DNA of 64,000 bases, taken from contig CAVYQI010000007.1 of assembly GCA_963770635.1 (NCBI GenBank), positions 186,001 to 250,000 on the forward strand, in the 5' to 3' direction. Shown here piece by piece: positions 41,430 through 50,204 of this stretch (positions are counted from its first letter, which is position 1; each line of letters begins with the position of its first letter). A program made the translations under genes and the position numbers. The stretch is from DASZIT01 sp963770635. GTDB taxonomy: Bacteria > Actinomycetota > Acidimicrobiia > Acidimicrobiales > RAAP-2. The notes under the pieces were generated by a model. The model made no database searches. It saw only the letters and a list, made by a program, of their open reading frames with translations, and was not told where the DNA came from.

Positions 41430-41601
41430 GGTCGGTCTCCTTTTCGCCTCTTCCCCCGGCGTTTGCCAGCAACTCCAAACCTACCGGCGGGCCCGGCGGG
41501 GACCGACGACGACGACCAGATCCGGCTCGGACTCCAAGGTCGAGGGTTCAGATCCGCGGACAATGCTGTGACCGGCAGCTTCGCGTGGAGGCGGCGACAC
41601 G

Positions 41602-42081
41602 TTAGGAACCCGATTGTACCTCCACTCGTGCCAATTTGTCCGCGAGGTCAGTGAGCACCTGATCCTGAGCGAGTGGGTGCTCTTGAAGCTTCACTGCCTC
41701 GTGGAGCACCGCGTCGGCATCGTTGTAGGTGGCCTCGGACCGCTTGTCGGCGGCGGCCGCCAGTACGTTCTGGCCGACGATGATCACGGACAGTAGGACC
41801 AATTGGAGGAAGGTCTGAGAGATCCACGACACCAAGGTCACCGCGTTGTGGCTAGTGATGGCCTGGGGCAGGCTGACAAGGGCCAGGGCGGCAAAGGCGT
41901 AGGCGCACCACATCGTGCCGACCCCGTTGGTCACCTTCACGGCGAACCAGGCGTTGAACCGAGCGGCGGCGTTGCCGGTTGGGAGTTGGTCTACAACCTT
42001 GACAGGCTCTGTAGCCAAGCCCTCCAACTTGGTCTTCGTCCGGTCATGCGGGACGTAGTCGTATATGGCATGGTCGGTCAT
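41602..42081 (-). CDS. DUF1003-like two-helix membrane protein
   Basis: The 159-residue protein has two membrane helices (GTMWCAYAFAALALVSLP and SQTFLQLVLLSVIIVGQNVL) followed by a charged helix (RSEATYNDADAVLHEAVKLQ). The F-x-Q-L-V-L-L-x-x-I-x-V-G-Q-N pattern is typical of DUF1003 proteins. Function is not known. It is preceded on the same strand by the broken mntP remnant. Confidence 0.8.
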   Translation of the reverse strand: MTDHAIYDYVPHDRTKTKLEGLATEPVKVVDQLPTGNAAARFNAWFAVKVTNGVGTMWCAYAFAALALVSLPQAITSHNAVTLVSWISQTFLQLVLLSVIIVGQNVLAAAADKRSEATYNDADAVLHEAVKLQEHPLAQDQVLTDLADKLARVEVQSGS

Positions 42082-42138
42082 CTCATGGCTCCTTTTGGTG
42101 GCGATCGGCTGCCGGGTCAGCGTTCACGGCCAGGAACA

Positions 42139-42347
42139 TCATGACCTGGGCTCCGGGCGGCACCCTTCCAGCAGACCCACGCCGATCACTACCCCGATGA
42201 CAAGCAGAACGGCTCCGCCGACCAGTTCGGCCCGCTGCCCAGCCGCGCTCCGAGTCGCCCTCCGATCTCCAGGCCCAGCAACGAGAGCAGGACGCTGACC
42301 GCCGCGATGGTGACTGCGGCGACCATGAGGTTGACGTGAGCAGCGCG
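42139..42347 (-). pseudogene. mntP: Remnant of a manganese efflux pump (MntP)
   Basis: On the minus strand one frame encodes AAHVNLMVAAVTIAAVSVLL and SLLGLEIGGRLGARLG. The next frame encodes RAELVGGAVLLVIGVVIGVG ending at TGA 42139-42141. Together they are the C-terminal two helices of an MntP/DUF204 exporter (motif S-L-L-G-L-E-x-G-x-R-L-G-x-R-x-x-x-R-A-E-x-x-G-G). A one-base loss in the G-run at about 42238-42240 separates the frames. The N-terminal two thirds of the roughly 190-residue protein is absent. MntP exports Mn2+; this copy cannot work. Confidence 0.7.
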
Positions 42348-42457
42348 ATCACCTTGGCAACGTAACCGGCTTCCTGGCGATGGCGTACTCAGGCTGGCCG
42401 CGTCATCGCTCTGATGCTCCGGACGCCGCGGGTGATCAGCCCAGTTAGGGTTTGGTG

Positions 42458-43951
42458 ATGGGGCGCGAAGTGGTTACGGGGTACTGCTGGCCGCAATCAG
42501 TTCGCCCGGGCGGCCAGGTCGGGGTGCACATGTCGTCGTCGGGGGGACGGCCGGTGCGGGTCGAGGTGGTACGGGTCGGCAGGCACCGGGAGGTGGTATT
42601 CGCTTCTGACGCGATCGCCGCCGACGAGCACGAGACGCCCACGGACGCTTCCTCGAAAGGGTGCGGTTGGCCCGTCGCACTCACGCTGGACGTCGACCCG
42701 ACGTGGCGGTCGGGCTACTACGAGGTGGTCATGGAGATCGACGTCGGCGAGAAGGTCCGGCGCGACTATGCGTTCTTCGTCGTACGTCCGTCTTCGGGGA
42801 CGCGCATCGTGGTCGCGCTGGCGACCAATACCTGGCACGCCTACAACGACTTCGGCGGGCCCAACCTGTACACCGGCGGCACCCGGGTTGCCATGCAGCG
42901 GCCGATGGCGGCGGGCTACCTCTACAAACCCCCCGGCAAGGGACGACGCGTAACCGGGACGGGTGCGCCCGATCCGCAGAACGCCGCCCATGTCGGCTAC
43001 GTCCAGATCAACCATCTGTCGGGCTATGCCGGGTCGGCGGGTTGGCCCGACTGGGAACTGCCGTTCATCGAGTGGGCCGAACGCGAAGGGTTCGAGATCG
43101 GTGTGTGTACGAATGCCGATCTCGAAGAACACCCCGAGGTGTTGGATGGCACACGTCTGTATCTCTCCGTCGGCCACGACGAGTACTGGTCGGGCGGAAT
43201 GCGCGACACCGTCGAGGCATTCATCGCCAACGGCGGCAACGCGGCGTTCTTTTCGGGCAACACGTCGCTGTGGCAGGTGCGCATCGAGGGTGACGACCGC
43301 GACGTGATGGTCGGGTACAAGGGATTCTTCAAGAATGACCCCCTCATGGGAACCGACCGCGAAGTCGAGGTGACGACGTTCTGGTCCGACGTCGTCATCG
43401 GTCGTCCCGAGAACCACATGACCGGCGTGTCCTTCACCCGCGGCGGCTATCACCGCATAGGTCGCAACGTGACCGCCGGCCTCGGTGGCTACACGGTGCA
43501 CCGCGCCGGGCACTGGATATTCGACGGCACCGGGCTCGGCTACGGTGACGTGCTCGGCGCCGGGGCAACCGTCGTCGGCTACGAGTGCGACGGGTGCGTG
43601 TTCACCTACCGCGACGGGTTGCCGTACCCGACCGGCGAGGACGGCACGCCGGCGACCTTCGAGATCCTCGGCACGTGTCCGACGCAGCACTTCACCCGCG
43701 AGACCGCCCCTCGTCCGCCCAAGCCGGGCGAGCCGAGCGAGTTGGAGTACATCGCGTCACGGGTGTTCGGGACGCGGGAGCCCGAGGCGATGGAACGCAT
43801 CCGTCACGGCCACGCAGTCCTGGGTGCCTACACGAACCCGGCGGGCGCCACCGTGGTGACGTCGGGGTCGACCGACTGGGCTCACGGGCTGGCCGGGCGT
43901 GACCCGCAGGTCGAACAGATCACCCGGAACGTGCTGACGCGCCTGGGCTAG
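42458..43951 (+). CDS. N,N-dimethylformamidase beta-subunit-like protein
   Basis: The 497-residue protein matches the large-subunit C-terminal domain of N,N-dimethylformamidase: N-terminal beta-rich part (GYCWPQSVRPGGQVGVHMSS), then NTWHAYNDFGGPNLYTG, INHLSGYAGSAGWPDWELPF, LYLSVGHDEYWSGGMRDTVE and ANGGNAAFFSGNTSLWQVR. The GHDEYWS motif with Tyr, His and Glu resembles the mononuclear iron-site residues of DMFase. True DMFase has a small alpha subunit; none is visible here, and many genomes hold stand-alone homologues of unknown substrate. Start ATG 42458 is preceded by in-frame TTG and GTG. The gene stands alone between two broken genes. Confidence 0.85.
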   Translation: MGREVVTGYCWPQSVRPGGQVGVHMSSSGGRPVRVEVVRVGRHREVVFASDAIAADEHETPTDASSKGCGWPVALTLDVDPTWRSGYYEVVMEIDVGEKVRRDYAFFVVRPSSGTRIVVALATNTWHAYNDFGGPNLYTGGTRVAMQRPMAAGYLYKPPGKGRRVTGTGAPDPQNAAHVGYVQINHLSGYAGSAGWPDWELPFIEWAEREGFEIGVCTNADLEEHPEVLDGTRLYLSVGHDEYWSGGMRDTVEAFIANGGNAAFFSGNTSLWQVRIEGDDRDVMVGYKGFFKNDPLMGTDREVEVTTFWSDVVIGRPENHMTGVSFTRGGYHRIGRNVTAGLGGYTVHRAGHWIFDGTGLGYGDVLGAGATVVGYECDGCVFTYRDGLPYPTGEDGTPATFEILGTCPTQHFTRETAPRPPKPGEPSELEYIASRVFGTREPEAMERIRHGHAVLGAYTNPAGATVVTSGSTDWAHGLAGRDPQVEQITRNVLTRLG

Positions 43952-44062
43952 AGCGGCTCCACGGTTTGATGCGTTCACACCCCCTCCACAGGCGGGGTAC
44001 AGGGAGTGCACAAGCACGGCTGGCACTCTCGGCGTAACCGCATGAGTTACAGGAGCGCCATC

Positions 44063-44987
44063 ATGAACGATTGCGAACCCGCCAACCCCCACGAGACCCT
44101 TCCGGCTCGCCTCGCACCGGGCGCCACATCTGGGCAGTCAGCCCCCGGGTATCCAGGCGGCGCCGGCACCGCACCACCTCCCCCCCGGCAACGTCTCCTC
44201 CAGACGGGTCGGCATCGGCGTCCTCGGCCACGCCGGCCCGGCGGCCACCGGTACGGCGATGGCTGTCGAAGCGGAGAGCCGGATGGATCATGGCCGTGGC
44301 CGTGTTGTGCGCGGCGATCGGTCTCTCGGTGAGTTTTGCCACCTCCACCTCCCCCTCGGCCAACGCCACCTCCCCGTCGACAACCGCGGGGCACGCCGGG
44401 CCCGGCCGCGGCTCGGCGGGCCGGCTCGGATCCGGCGGCGGAGGATCCAACGCCCGGTCGGGGCCGGCCGCCGGCGGGACCTCCGGCACCGTCGCCAGCG
44501 TGTCCACCTCCGGCTTCACCGTGTCGACGTCGGGAGGTCAGAAGGTGACCGTCGACGAGGCGTCGTCCACCACCTACCGGAAGGGAACGGATTCGACCAC
44601 CGCGAGTGCCGTCACCACCGGCCAGCGGGTCCTCGGCCTCGGGACGACCAGCGAGACGACCATCACCGCCACCCAGGTCACCGTACAACCGACCGGTAGC
44701 GGATCGGCTTCCTCGGCGGCCCAGGTGGTGCCATTCCAGCCGGGCGCGCCGACCACCTCAAAGCAGGTCGGTCAGATCCCCGCCAGCTACAGCCAGGGGT
44801 CGGGGACCATCGTGAGCGGGACTGCCGCCAACCAGGCCACGGAAGCGGCGCTGGCCGCCTACCCCGGAGGCGTCATCGACCGGGTGGTGCAGCTGAGCAA
44901 CGCGAGTACGAGGTCCACAACATCGGGGTCAGCTGGCCGCACCACATCTTCGTCAACCAAACCTTCACGGTCGTCGGCGCCGATTGA
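44063..44987 (+). pseudogene. Secreted PepSY/DUF5666-type protein with two frameshifts
   Basis: ATG 44063 with AGGAG upstream opens a frame (MNDCEPANPHETLPARLAP onward). This leaves its natural course at the C-run near 44186-44192. The next frame has a membrane helix (IMAVAVLCAAIGLSVSF), a Gly/Ser linker, a DUF5666-like strand region (SGTVASVSTSGFTVSTSGGQ) and a PepSY-like segment (ANQATEAALAAYPGGVIDRV). After a missing base near 44902 the third frame gives EYEVHNIGVSWPHHIFVNQ and ends at TGA 44985-44987. Joining the three yields one plausible membrane-anchored protein. Both shifts lie in homopolymer or GG contexts, so sequencing error is as likely as decay. Confidence 0.65.
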
Positions 44988-45033
44988 GGCGCCGGCGTCC
45001 CGAACCGGCGGGAAGCCCGATGGCCGGAGGGGC

Positions 45034-46002
45034 TCAGAATCCCAGGCGGTCGAGGGCGTCCTCCCGGTGTTGCCACCGCTTCTCGACCCGCACGAAGAGC
45101 TCGAGGTAGGCACCCGGCGGCATCTGTTTCCGCACCGCGGTGCCCACCTCTTTGAGGGTGCTGCCGCCCTTGCCGATCACGATCCCCTTTTGGGAGTCCC
45201 GCTCGACCAGGATCTCGCACCGCACCCGGGGCCACTCCCATTCGGTCACCCGGCAGGCGATGCTGTGCGGCAGCTCGTCCTCCACCCGGAGGAGGAGCTG
45301 TTCACGCACCAGGTCGGCGACCCAGAACGCCTCGGCCACATCGGTGACCATCCCTTCGGGGTAGTACCGGGGGCCCTCGGGCATCCGGGAGAGGACCGCA
45401 TCGACCAGCGCATCGACGCCATCGCCCTCTGAGGCGGACACCGGGAAGTACTCCACCGGCACCGGGACCGAACCGTCCTCTTCGGCCAGCGATTCGATTA
45501 CCTCCGACACCGCGGTCAGGTGGGTGAGCACCCCGTTGTCGTCCACCCGGTCGATTTTGTTGACCACCACCAACAGGGTCGGTTGGCCGACTCCATCGCC
45601 ACCGGTCCCTCCGACCTCGCGTTCGAGATCGGCCACCCGGGCCAGCGAGCGGACCCGCCGGCTGGCCTGGGTGAGCACCATCCGGTCCCCCGGCCCGATG
45701 GCGCCGGTGGCCTCGACCATGGCGATCACCACGTCCACGTCGTCCATCGATGACGACGCCGAGTCGTTCATCCGCTCGCCGAGGGCGGTGCGGGGCTTGT
45801 GGAGGCCAGGTGTGTCCACGAACACCACCTGGGCGCCAGGCCGGTTCAGCACCCCCCGGACCTGGGATCGGGTGGTGTTGGGGCGGGGCGAGGTGATGGT
45901 TACCTTGGTGCCGACGATGCGGTTGATCAACGTCGACTTGCCGACATTGGGGCGGCCGACCACCGCGGCAAAGCCGGATACGAACTCCGGAGCCTCGCTC
46001 AT
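45034..46002 (-). CDS. era: GTPase Era
   Basis: Era is an essential GTPase that assists 16S rRNA maturation and 30S assembly. The 322-residue protein has G1 GRPNVGKST, G2 region TITSPRPNTTRSQ, G3 DTPGLHKPR, G4 NKID, and a C-terminal KH domain with ILVERDSQKGIVIGKGGSTL. An insert of about 20 residues before the NKID (EREVGGTGGDGVG) is longer than usual. The start codon overlaps the corC stop by one base, continuing the phoH-ybeY-corC-era operon. Confidence 0.96.
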   Translation of the reverse strand: MSEAPEFVSGFAAVVGRPNVGKSTLINRIVGTKVTITSPRPNTTRSQVRGVLNRPGAQVVFVDTPGLHKPRTALGERMNDSASSSMDDVDVVIAMVEATGAIGPGDRMVLTQASRRVRSLARVADLEREVGGTGGDGVGQPTLLVVVNKIDRVDDNGVLTHLTAVSEVIESLAEEDGSVPVPVEYFPVSASEGDGVDALVDAVLSRMPEGPRYYPEGMVTDVAEAFWVADLVREQLLLRVEDELPHSIACRVTEWEWPRVRCEILVERDSQKGIVIGKGGSTLKEVGTAVRKQMPPGAYLELFVRVEKRWQHREDALDRLGF

Positions 46003-47306
46003 TATCCGGCGGCCAGCGAGGACAGCGGGATGATCCGGACCCGCTCGATGCGGCGTCCCTTCACCCGGTCGGCCACCAGCCGCAACCGGCCGACGTCGAC
46101 CGACTCCCCCTGCTCGGGGACGTGCCCGAGCAGGTCGAAGAGCAGTCCACCGACGGTGTCCCAGGCCCCGGTGGGCAGCGTGGCGTCGAAGAGCTCGTTG
46201 GCCTCGGTCACCACCATCCGCCCGCTGACCGTCGCCTCGCCCGACGGGAAGCGCTCCACCGGGGGCTCCTCCACATCGAACTCGTCGACGATCTCGCCCA
46301 CCAGCTCCTCGATCAGGTCCTCGAGGGTGACCAATCCGGCCGTCCCCCCGTACTCGTTGATCACCACCGCCATGTGGAACTTCTCCGCCTGCATCTCCCG
46401 CATCAACGCCGAGACCCGCTTGGTCTCCGGCACGAAATGGGGGGACCGCACCTGCGACCCGACCTGATCGTCCTGGTGACCGGCGCGCACCGCTCGGATC
46501 AGGTCCTTGGTGTAGACGACACCAGCCACATCGTCGACGCCTTTTTCCAGCACCGGGAGCCGGCTGTACCCGACGGCCAGGGCCTGCTCCAGGACGGCCT
46601 CGACGGTTTCATCTGCCTCGACGGTGACCATGTCCGGACGGGGAACCATCACCTCCCGCACCACCGTGTCCCCGAATTCGATGATCGAATGGATGAGCTG
46701 GCGCTCCTCGGTCTCGATCACCTCGTCCTCCAGAGCCACGTCGGCCATGGCCAGCAACTCCGACTCGGTGACGTCCGAGCCATGGCCCAGCGCCCCCTCG
46801 CCGATGAGCAGGTTGGCCAATCCGATCAGCGCCCCCGAGGCGACCCGGATGGGCCAGAAGGCGACCATGGCCGCCACCAGCGGCGCACTGAACAGCGCGG
46901 CGCGCTCGGGATGGTGGACGGCCCAGTTCTTCGGCACCGCTTCCCCCAGCACGAAAATGACCACGATCTCGAACACGGTGGCCACCACCACCCCCCAGGC
47001 GCCGAACCACTTCTGGGCCAGGATCCCCACCAGCGTGGCCACCACCAGCTGACAGATCAGCACCAGGAGGAGCACCGGATTGAGGAACCCCTGGGGGTTG
47101 TCGGTCAGTCGCTCGAGCACCTTGGCCCCGCGCCGGCCCTCGTCGACCAGCGCGGCCGCCTTGGCCCGGCTCATCCGGACCAGGCTGGTCTCGGCCAGGG
47201 CCAGGATCGCCGAGGCGGCCAGCAGGATCACCACCACCGCCAGCACCACCCCGTCGATGGGCTTGAAGCCCTGAGTGGCCAGGAGCCGAAGCAGGTCGGC
47301 GGTCAT
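46002..47306 (-). CDS. CorC/HlyC-family transporter with CBS domains
   Basis: The 434-residue protein has a DUF21/CNNM membrane domain of about four helices (VVILLAASAILALAETSLVR; MVAFWPIRVASGALIGLANL), two CBS domains (EVMVPRPDMVTVEADETVEA; VVINEYGGTAGLVTLEDLIE) and a C-terminal CorC_HlyC domain (WDTVGGLLFDLLGHVPEQGE). Such proteins take part in Mg2+ or Co2+ efflux. The old name hemolysin is misleading. It overlaps ybeY upstream (ATGA) and era downstream by one base. Confidence 0.93.
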   Translation of the reverse strand: MTADLLRLLATQGFKPIDGVVLAVVVILLAASAILALAETSLVRMSRAKAAALVDEGRRGAKVLERLTDNPQGFLNPVLLLVLICQLVVATLVGILAQKWFGAWGVVVATVFEIVVIFVLGEAVPKNWAVHHPERAALFSAPLVAAMVAFWPIRVASGALIGLANLLIGEGALGHGSDVTESELLAMADVALEDEVIETEERQLIHSIIEFGDTVVREVMVPRPDMVTVEADETVEAVLEQALAVGYSRLPVLEKGVDDVAGVVYTKDLIRAVRAGHQDDQVGSQVRSPHFVPETKRVSALMREMQAEKFHMAVVINEYGGTAGLVTLEDLIEELVGEIVDEFDVEEPPVERFPSGEATVSGRMVVTEANELFDATLPTGAWDTVGGLLFDLLGHVPEQGESVDVGRLRLVADRVKGRRIERVRIIPLSSLAAG

Positions 47307-47809
47307 GAGCTGACCTGGTAGTAGAGCGCCAGCAGCTGTTGCTCGCGTTGCTCCATGCGCTCGGCCTCGGCATCCACCTGGTGGTCCATTCCCAGCAGAT
47401 GGAGAATCCCGTGCACCACCAGCAGCGCCAGCTCGTCCTCGAAACTGGCGCCGTGATCCGCCGCGTTGCGGGCGGCCACCGCCGGGCAGATCACCACGTC
47501 GCCGAGGAGCAGAAACCGGTCGGAGTCGGACTCGACCGATCCGGGGCCGGTGCCGCCCTGGTCGGGAGAGCGACCGCTGCGTTCGACCTCGTCCTCGATC
47601 GGGAACGACAGCACATCGGTCGGGCCCGACTTGCCCAGAAACCGCTCGTTGAGGGCGGCGATGGACGGCTCGTCCACGAACAGGAGTGACACTTCGGTGT
47701 CGCTGGTGATGCCTTCCGCCATCAGCGCCTTCCGGGCCAGCTCCGACCAGCGGTCGATGGCTACCGGGAGGTCAGCTTGTTCATCCGCCGCATAGATGGC
47801 AACGCTCAT
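47303..47809 (-). CDS. ybeY: Endoribonuclease YbeY
   Basis: YbeY is a zinc-dependent RNase for 16S rRNA 3' maturation and ribosome quality control. The catalytic zinc motif HGILHLLGMDH is intact at about residue 135, and the upstream TDVLSFPIEDE and LGDVVICP segments are typical. A Gly/Ser/Asp-rich insert (about residues 83-98) is present between these two. The 168-residue gene overlaps phoH and corC by four bases each. Confidence 0.95.
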   Translation of the reverse strand: MSVAIYAADEQADLPVAIDRWSELARKALMAEGITSDTEVSLLFVDEPSIAALNERFLGKSGPTDVLSFPIEDEVERSGRSPDQGGTGPGSVESDSDRFLLLGDVVICPAVAARNAADHGASFEDELALLVVHGILHLLGMDHQVDAEAERMEQREQQLLALYYQVSS

Positions 47810-48786
47810 CGAGCTCCCGAGTTCGTACCCTCCGGGGCCGGTGACCCCGACCCGCGTTCGTAGGCGGCGACGATGTCGGCCACGATGCGGTGGCGCACCA
47901 CATCCCGCTGGGTCAGGTGGACGAAGGCCAGGTCCTTGATGCCTGACAGCACCGGCTCCAATCCGACCAGTCCGGACCGGCCGCCGGGGACGTCGATCTG
48001 GGTGATGTCGCCGGTGATCACCGCCTTGGAGCCGAAGCCGATGCGGGTGAGGAACATCTTCATCTGCTCGGGCGAGGTGTTCTGGGCCTCGTCGAGGATG
48101 ATGAAACTCGAGTTCAGGGTGCGTCCCCGCATGAAGGCCAGGGGGGCGACCTCAACCGTCCCCCGGTCGAACAGACGTTGGGCGCCCTCCGGCTCCAGCA
48201 GATCGTGGAGGGCGTCGTAGAGAGGTCGCAGATAGGGGTCCACCTTGGCCATAAGGTCGCCGGGAAGGAATCCCAGCCGCTCGCCGGCCTCGACGGCCGG
48301 ACGGGTGAGGATGATCCGGCTCACCTGGTGGGCCTGGAGCGCCTGGACGGCCAGGGCCACCGCCAGGTACGACTTGCCGGTACCGGCCGGCCCGATCCCG
48401 AAGGTGACGACGTTGGAGGCGATGGCGTCGGCGTACGCCTTCTGACCGGCTGTCTTCGGCCGCACCGCCCGTCCACGCGACGACTTCAGCAGTTCCGCGG
48501 TCAGGACCTCGGAGGGTCGGACGTCGTCGTGCATCATGTCGATGGTTCGTTTCACCTGGGCCGAGTCGAGGGTCTGGCCGGCCTCGAGGACAATGATCAT
48601 CTCCTCGAACAGGCGTCCGATGCGCTCGGCATCGTCACCCCCGATGGTGATCTCGTTCCCTCGAACCGAGATGTGCGCGTCCGGGTTCTCTTTTTCGATC
48701 AGGCGCAGTAACTCATCCTGCTGACCCAGGAGACCCGCCATCAGGTGATTGCCGGGGACGAGGATTTTGACCGGGGAGGATTCCAC
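47806..48786 (-). CDS. phoH: PhoH-family ATPase
   Basis: A cytoplasmic P-loop protein of the PhoH/YbeZ group that partners YbeY in RNA metabolism. Motifs: the N-terminal IEKENPDAHISVRGNEITIG (KH-like), Walker A GIGPAGTGKSYLAVALAV, ILTRPAVEAGERLGFLPGD and Walker B FIILDEAQNTSPEQMKMFL. GTG 48786 (or GTG 48792) gives the normal family start. A longer frame begins at 48873 but would overlap the end of the HIT gene. The gene order hinT-phoH-ybeY-corC-era is widely conserved. Confidence 0.94.
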   Translation of the reverse strand: MESSPVKILVPGNHLMAGLLGQQDELLRLIEKENPDAHISVRGNEITIGGDDAERIGRLFEEMIIVLEAGQTLDSAQVKRTIDMMHDDVRPSEVLTAELLKSSRGRAVRPKTAGQKAYADAIASNVVTFGIGPAGTGKSYLAVALAVQALQAHQVSRIILTRPAVEAGERLGFLPGDLMAKVDPYLRPLYDALHDLLEPEGAQRLFDRGTVEVAPLAFMRGRTLNSSFIILDEAQNTSPEQMKMFLTRIGFGSKAVITGDITQIDVPGGRSGLVGLEPVLSGIKDLAFVHLTQRDVVRHRIVADIVAAYERGSGSPAPEGTNSGAR

Positions 48787-48841
48787 GTGCACTCTGCCGA
48801 TGACCCTACCAGTGGGCGGCGGGCGGTCAGCCCGTGTCCAC

Positions 48842-49193
48842 TCAGCCCGGGGGCCAGTCGAAGGTGCGGCCACCCAGCAGGTGGAGATGAAGGTGAGGGA
48901 CCGAATTGCAGCGCGTCGGGGCCCACGTTGAAGACAAGCCGGTAGCCCCGGTCCTCCCCGGCGATGCCCTCGGCCGCGGCCACCTGTTGGGCGGCGAGCA
49001 GGAGGGCGGTCACATCCTCGGCGTCGGCGGCGGTCACCGTCGACGCGTTGGTGATGTGCCGGCGGGGGACGATCAGGACGTGCACGGGGGCCTGGGGATT
49101 GATGTCCCGGAAGGCCACCGTGCGCTCATCGGATCGGACGATGTCGGCCGGGACGTCCCCAGCCACGATGCCGCAAAACAGACAGTCGGTCAC
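48842..49193 (-). pseudogene. hinT: HIT-family nucleotide hydrolase, frameshifted before the catalytic motif
   Basis: The first frame gives a normal HIT protein (DCLFCGIVAGDVPADIV, PQAPVHVLIVPRRHITN, YRLVFNVGPDALQ). It then shifts before the histidine triad. The adjacent frame continues correctly with VPHLHLHLLGGRTFDWPPG and the stop at 48842-48844. Removing one base from GAATT near 48904 joins the two and restores HxHxH. As read, the product lacks the catalytic His and instead carries an unrelated tail ending at 48741. HinT hydrolyses purine nucleoside phosphoramidates. A single-base sequencing error is the simplest explanation in such a conserved operon gene. Confidence 0.85.
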
Positions 49194-49197
49194 GGGA

Positions 49198-49470
49198 TCA
49201 GCCGGAAGCGGCCGTGTCCTGGTCCGAGGTCCCCCGGTGCCGGGCGTTGCCCTTCAACTCCGGATACAGGTGCTCGAGGCTGCCCGGGGGGATCCGACTG
49301 TCGTCGATGAACCGCACCACGTCGGCCTCCTGCAGGCGGATCACCCGGCCGAATTTGTAGGCGACCAGATCTCCCTCGTCGATGAACCGGTACAGGCTCC
49401 GGAGGGTGATCCCCAGCCGTTCGGCGGCTTCTTTCGTGCTCAACCAGGTGATGGCATCTGTCATGGTCAT
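49198..49470 (-). CDS. MerR/BldC-like helix-turn-helix protein
   Basis: The 90-residue protein has an excisionase/MerR-type winged helix at its N-terminus: WLSTKEAAERLGITLRSLYR and FIDEGDLVAYKFGRVIRLQE. The pattern fits BldC-type developmental regulators of actinobacteria and helix_turn_helix_17 (excisionase) proteins. The C-terminus (NARHRGTSDQDTAASG) is unstructured. ATG 49470 (or 49464) follows AACAGG. It is four bases from the HIT gene and in the same direction. It may act with the BldD homologue encoded immediately upstream. Confidence 0.85.
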   Translation of the reverse strand: MTMTDAITWLSTKEAAERLGITLRSLYRFIDEGDLVAYKFGRVIRLQEADVVRFIDDSRIPPGSLEHLYPELKGNARHRGTSDQDTAASG

Positions 49471-49519
49471 CCTGTTATACCCGGCAAGCGACCATTTCCA
49501 ACGTCGGTCCCGGCCCAGG

Positions 49520-50119
49520 TCAGGCGGCGACGAGCAGTCCGAGTTCGTCGAGACGCTGGCCCATGACATCCGGCGTGACACCAAAGAGGCAGGCAATCGC
49601 CCGGAGGTCCTCGGCCCGGATGGTGATCATCCGCCCGTTGAAATCCTGACGGTGGACCTGGATCATCGACAGGAACCGCCGCAACAGGTCACGTTCGGGG
49701 CCGCTCACCGAATGCAGCTTGGTCAGATCGAATGTCACCTTGCCGTTGGCGGGAGCCGCGGCCGGGGCCCGACGGGCACTGAGCGGCGCAGTCTCCGCCG
49801 AAGCCCCGCTGGCCCCCCAGCGGGTGGAGGCGTCGCCATCCGGGGGGAGTAGCTGGTCGACCGGCACGTCGTACAGCTTGGCCAGGCGTTGCAGCCGGGG
49901 CACCGAGATGGCCCGCTCACCCCGCTCGTAAGCGCCGAGCACCGACGCTTTGAACTCCTGCTCGGAAGTGGCCTCCACCGCCTGCAATGACAGATGCATC
50001 TGCTTGCGCATAGCTCGGAGCCGGGCCCCGACAGCACGGGCGTAGGCGATCCGGGCCGTCTCTTCCTGTTCGTCGTCATCGACCATGTCGACATGCTTTT
50101 CGACCACTGACAAACCCAT
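49520..50119 (-). CDS. bldD: BldD-like regulator with a c-di-GMP-binding signature
   Basis: In Streptomyces BldD represses development genes as a dimer held by tetrameric c-di-GMP. This protein has an N-terminal helix-turn-helix (ARLRAMRKQMHLSLQAVEAT, GAYERGERAISVPRLQRLA), an Ala/Pro linker and a C-terminal domain with LHSVSGPERDLLRRFLSMIQ and VHRQDFNGRMITIRAEDLRA. In the latter, R-Q-D, eight residues, R-A-E-D reproduces the known RxD-X8-RxxD ligand motif. The start ATG 50119 or 50134 is uncertain. It lies beside rsmE and the BldC-like gene. With the GEMM riboswitch at 20.5 kb it suggests c-di-GMP signalling in this organism. Confidence 0.9.
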   Translation of the reverse strand: MGLSVVEKHVDMVDDDEQEETARIAYARAVGARLRAMRKQMHLSLQAVEATSEQEFKASVLGAYERGERAISVPRLQRLAKLYDVPVDQLLPPDGDASTRWGASGASAETAPLSARRAPAAAPANGKVTFDLTKLHSVSGPERDLLRRFLSMIQVHRQDFNGRMITIRAEDLRAIACLFGVTPDVMGQRLDELGLLVAA

Positions 50120-50204
50120 CCCTGTCGTCCTCATCTCGATTTCCCGACTTCGCCCGCCGTTTTCCGGCGGGCTGCCGGGTTTCCCCCGTTCCGAGGCTCC
50201 ATCG

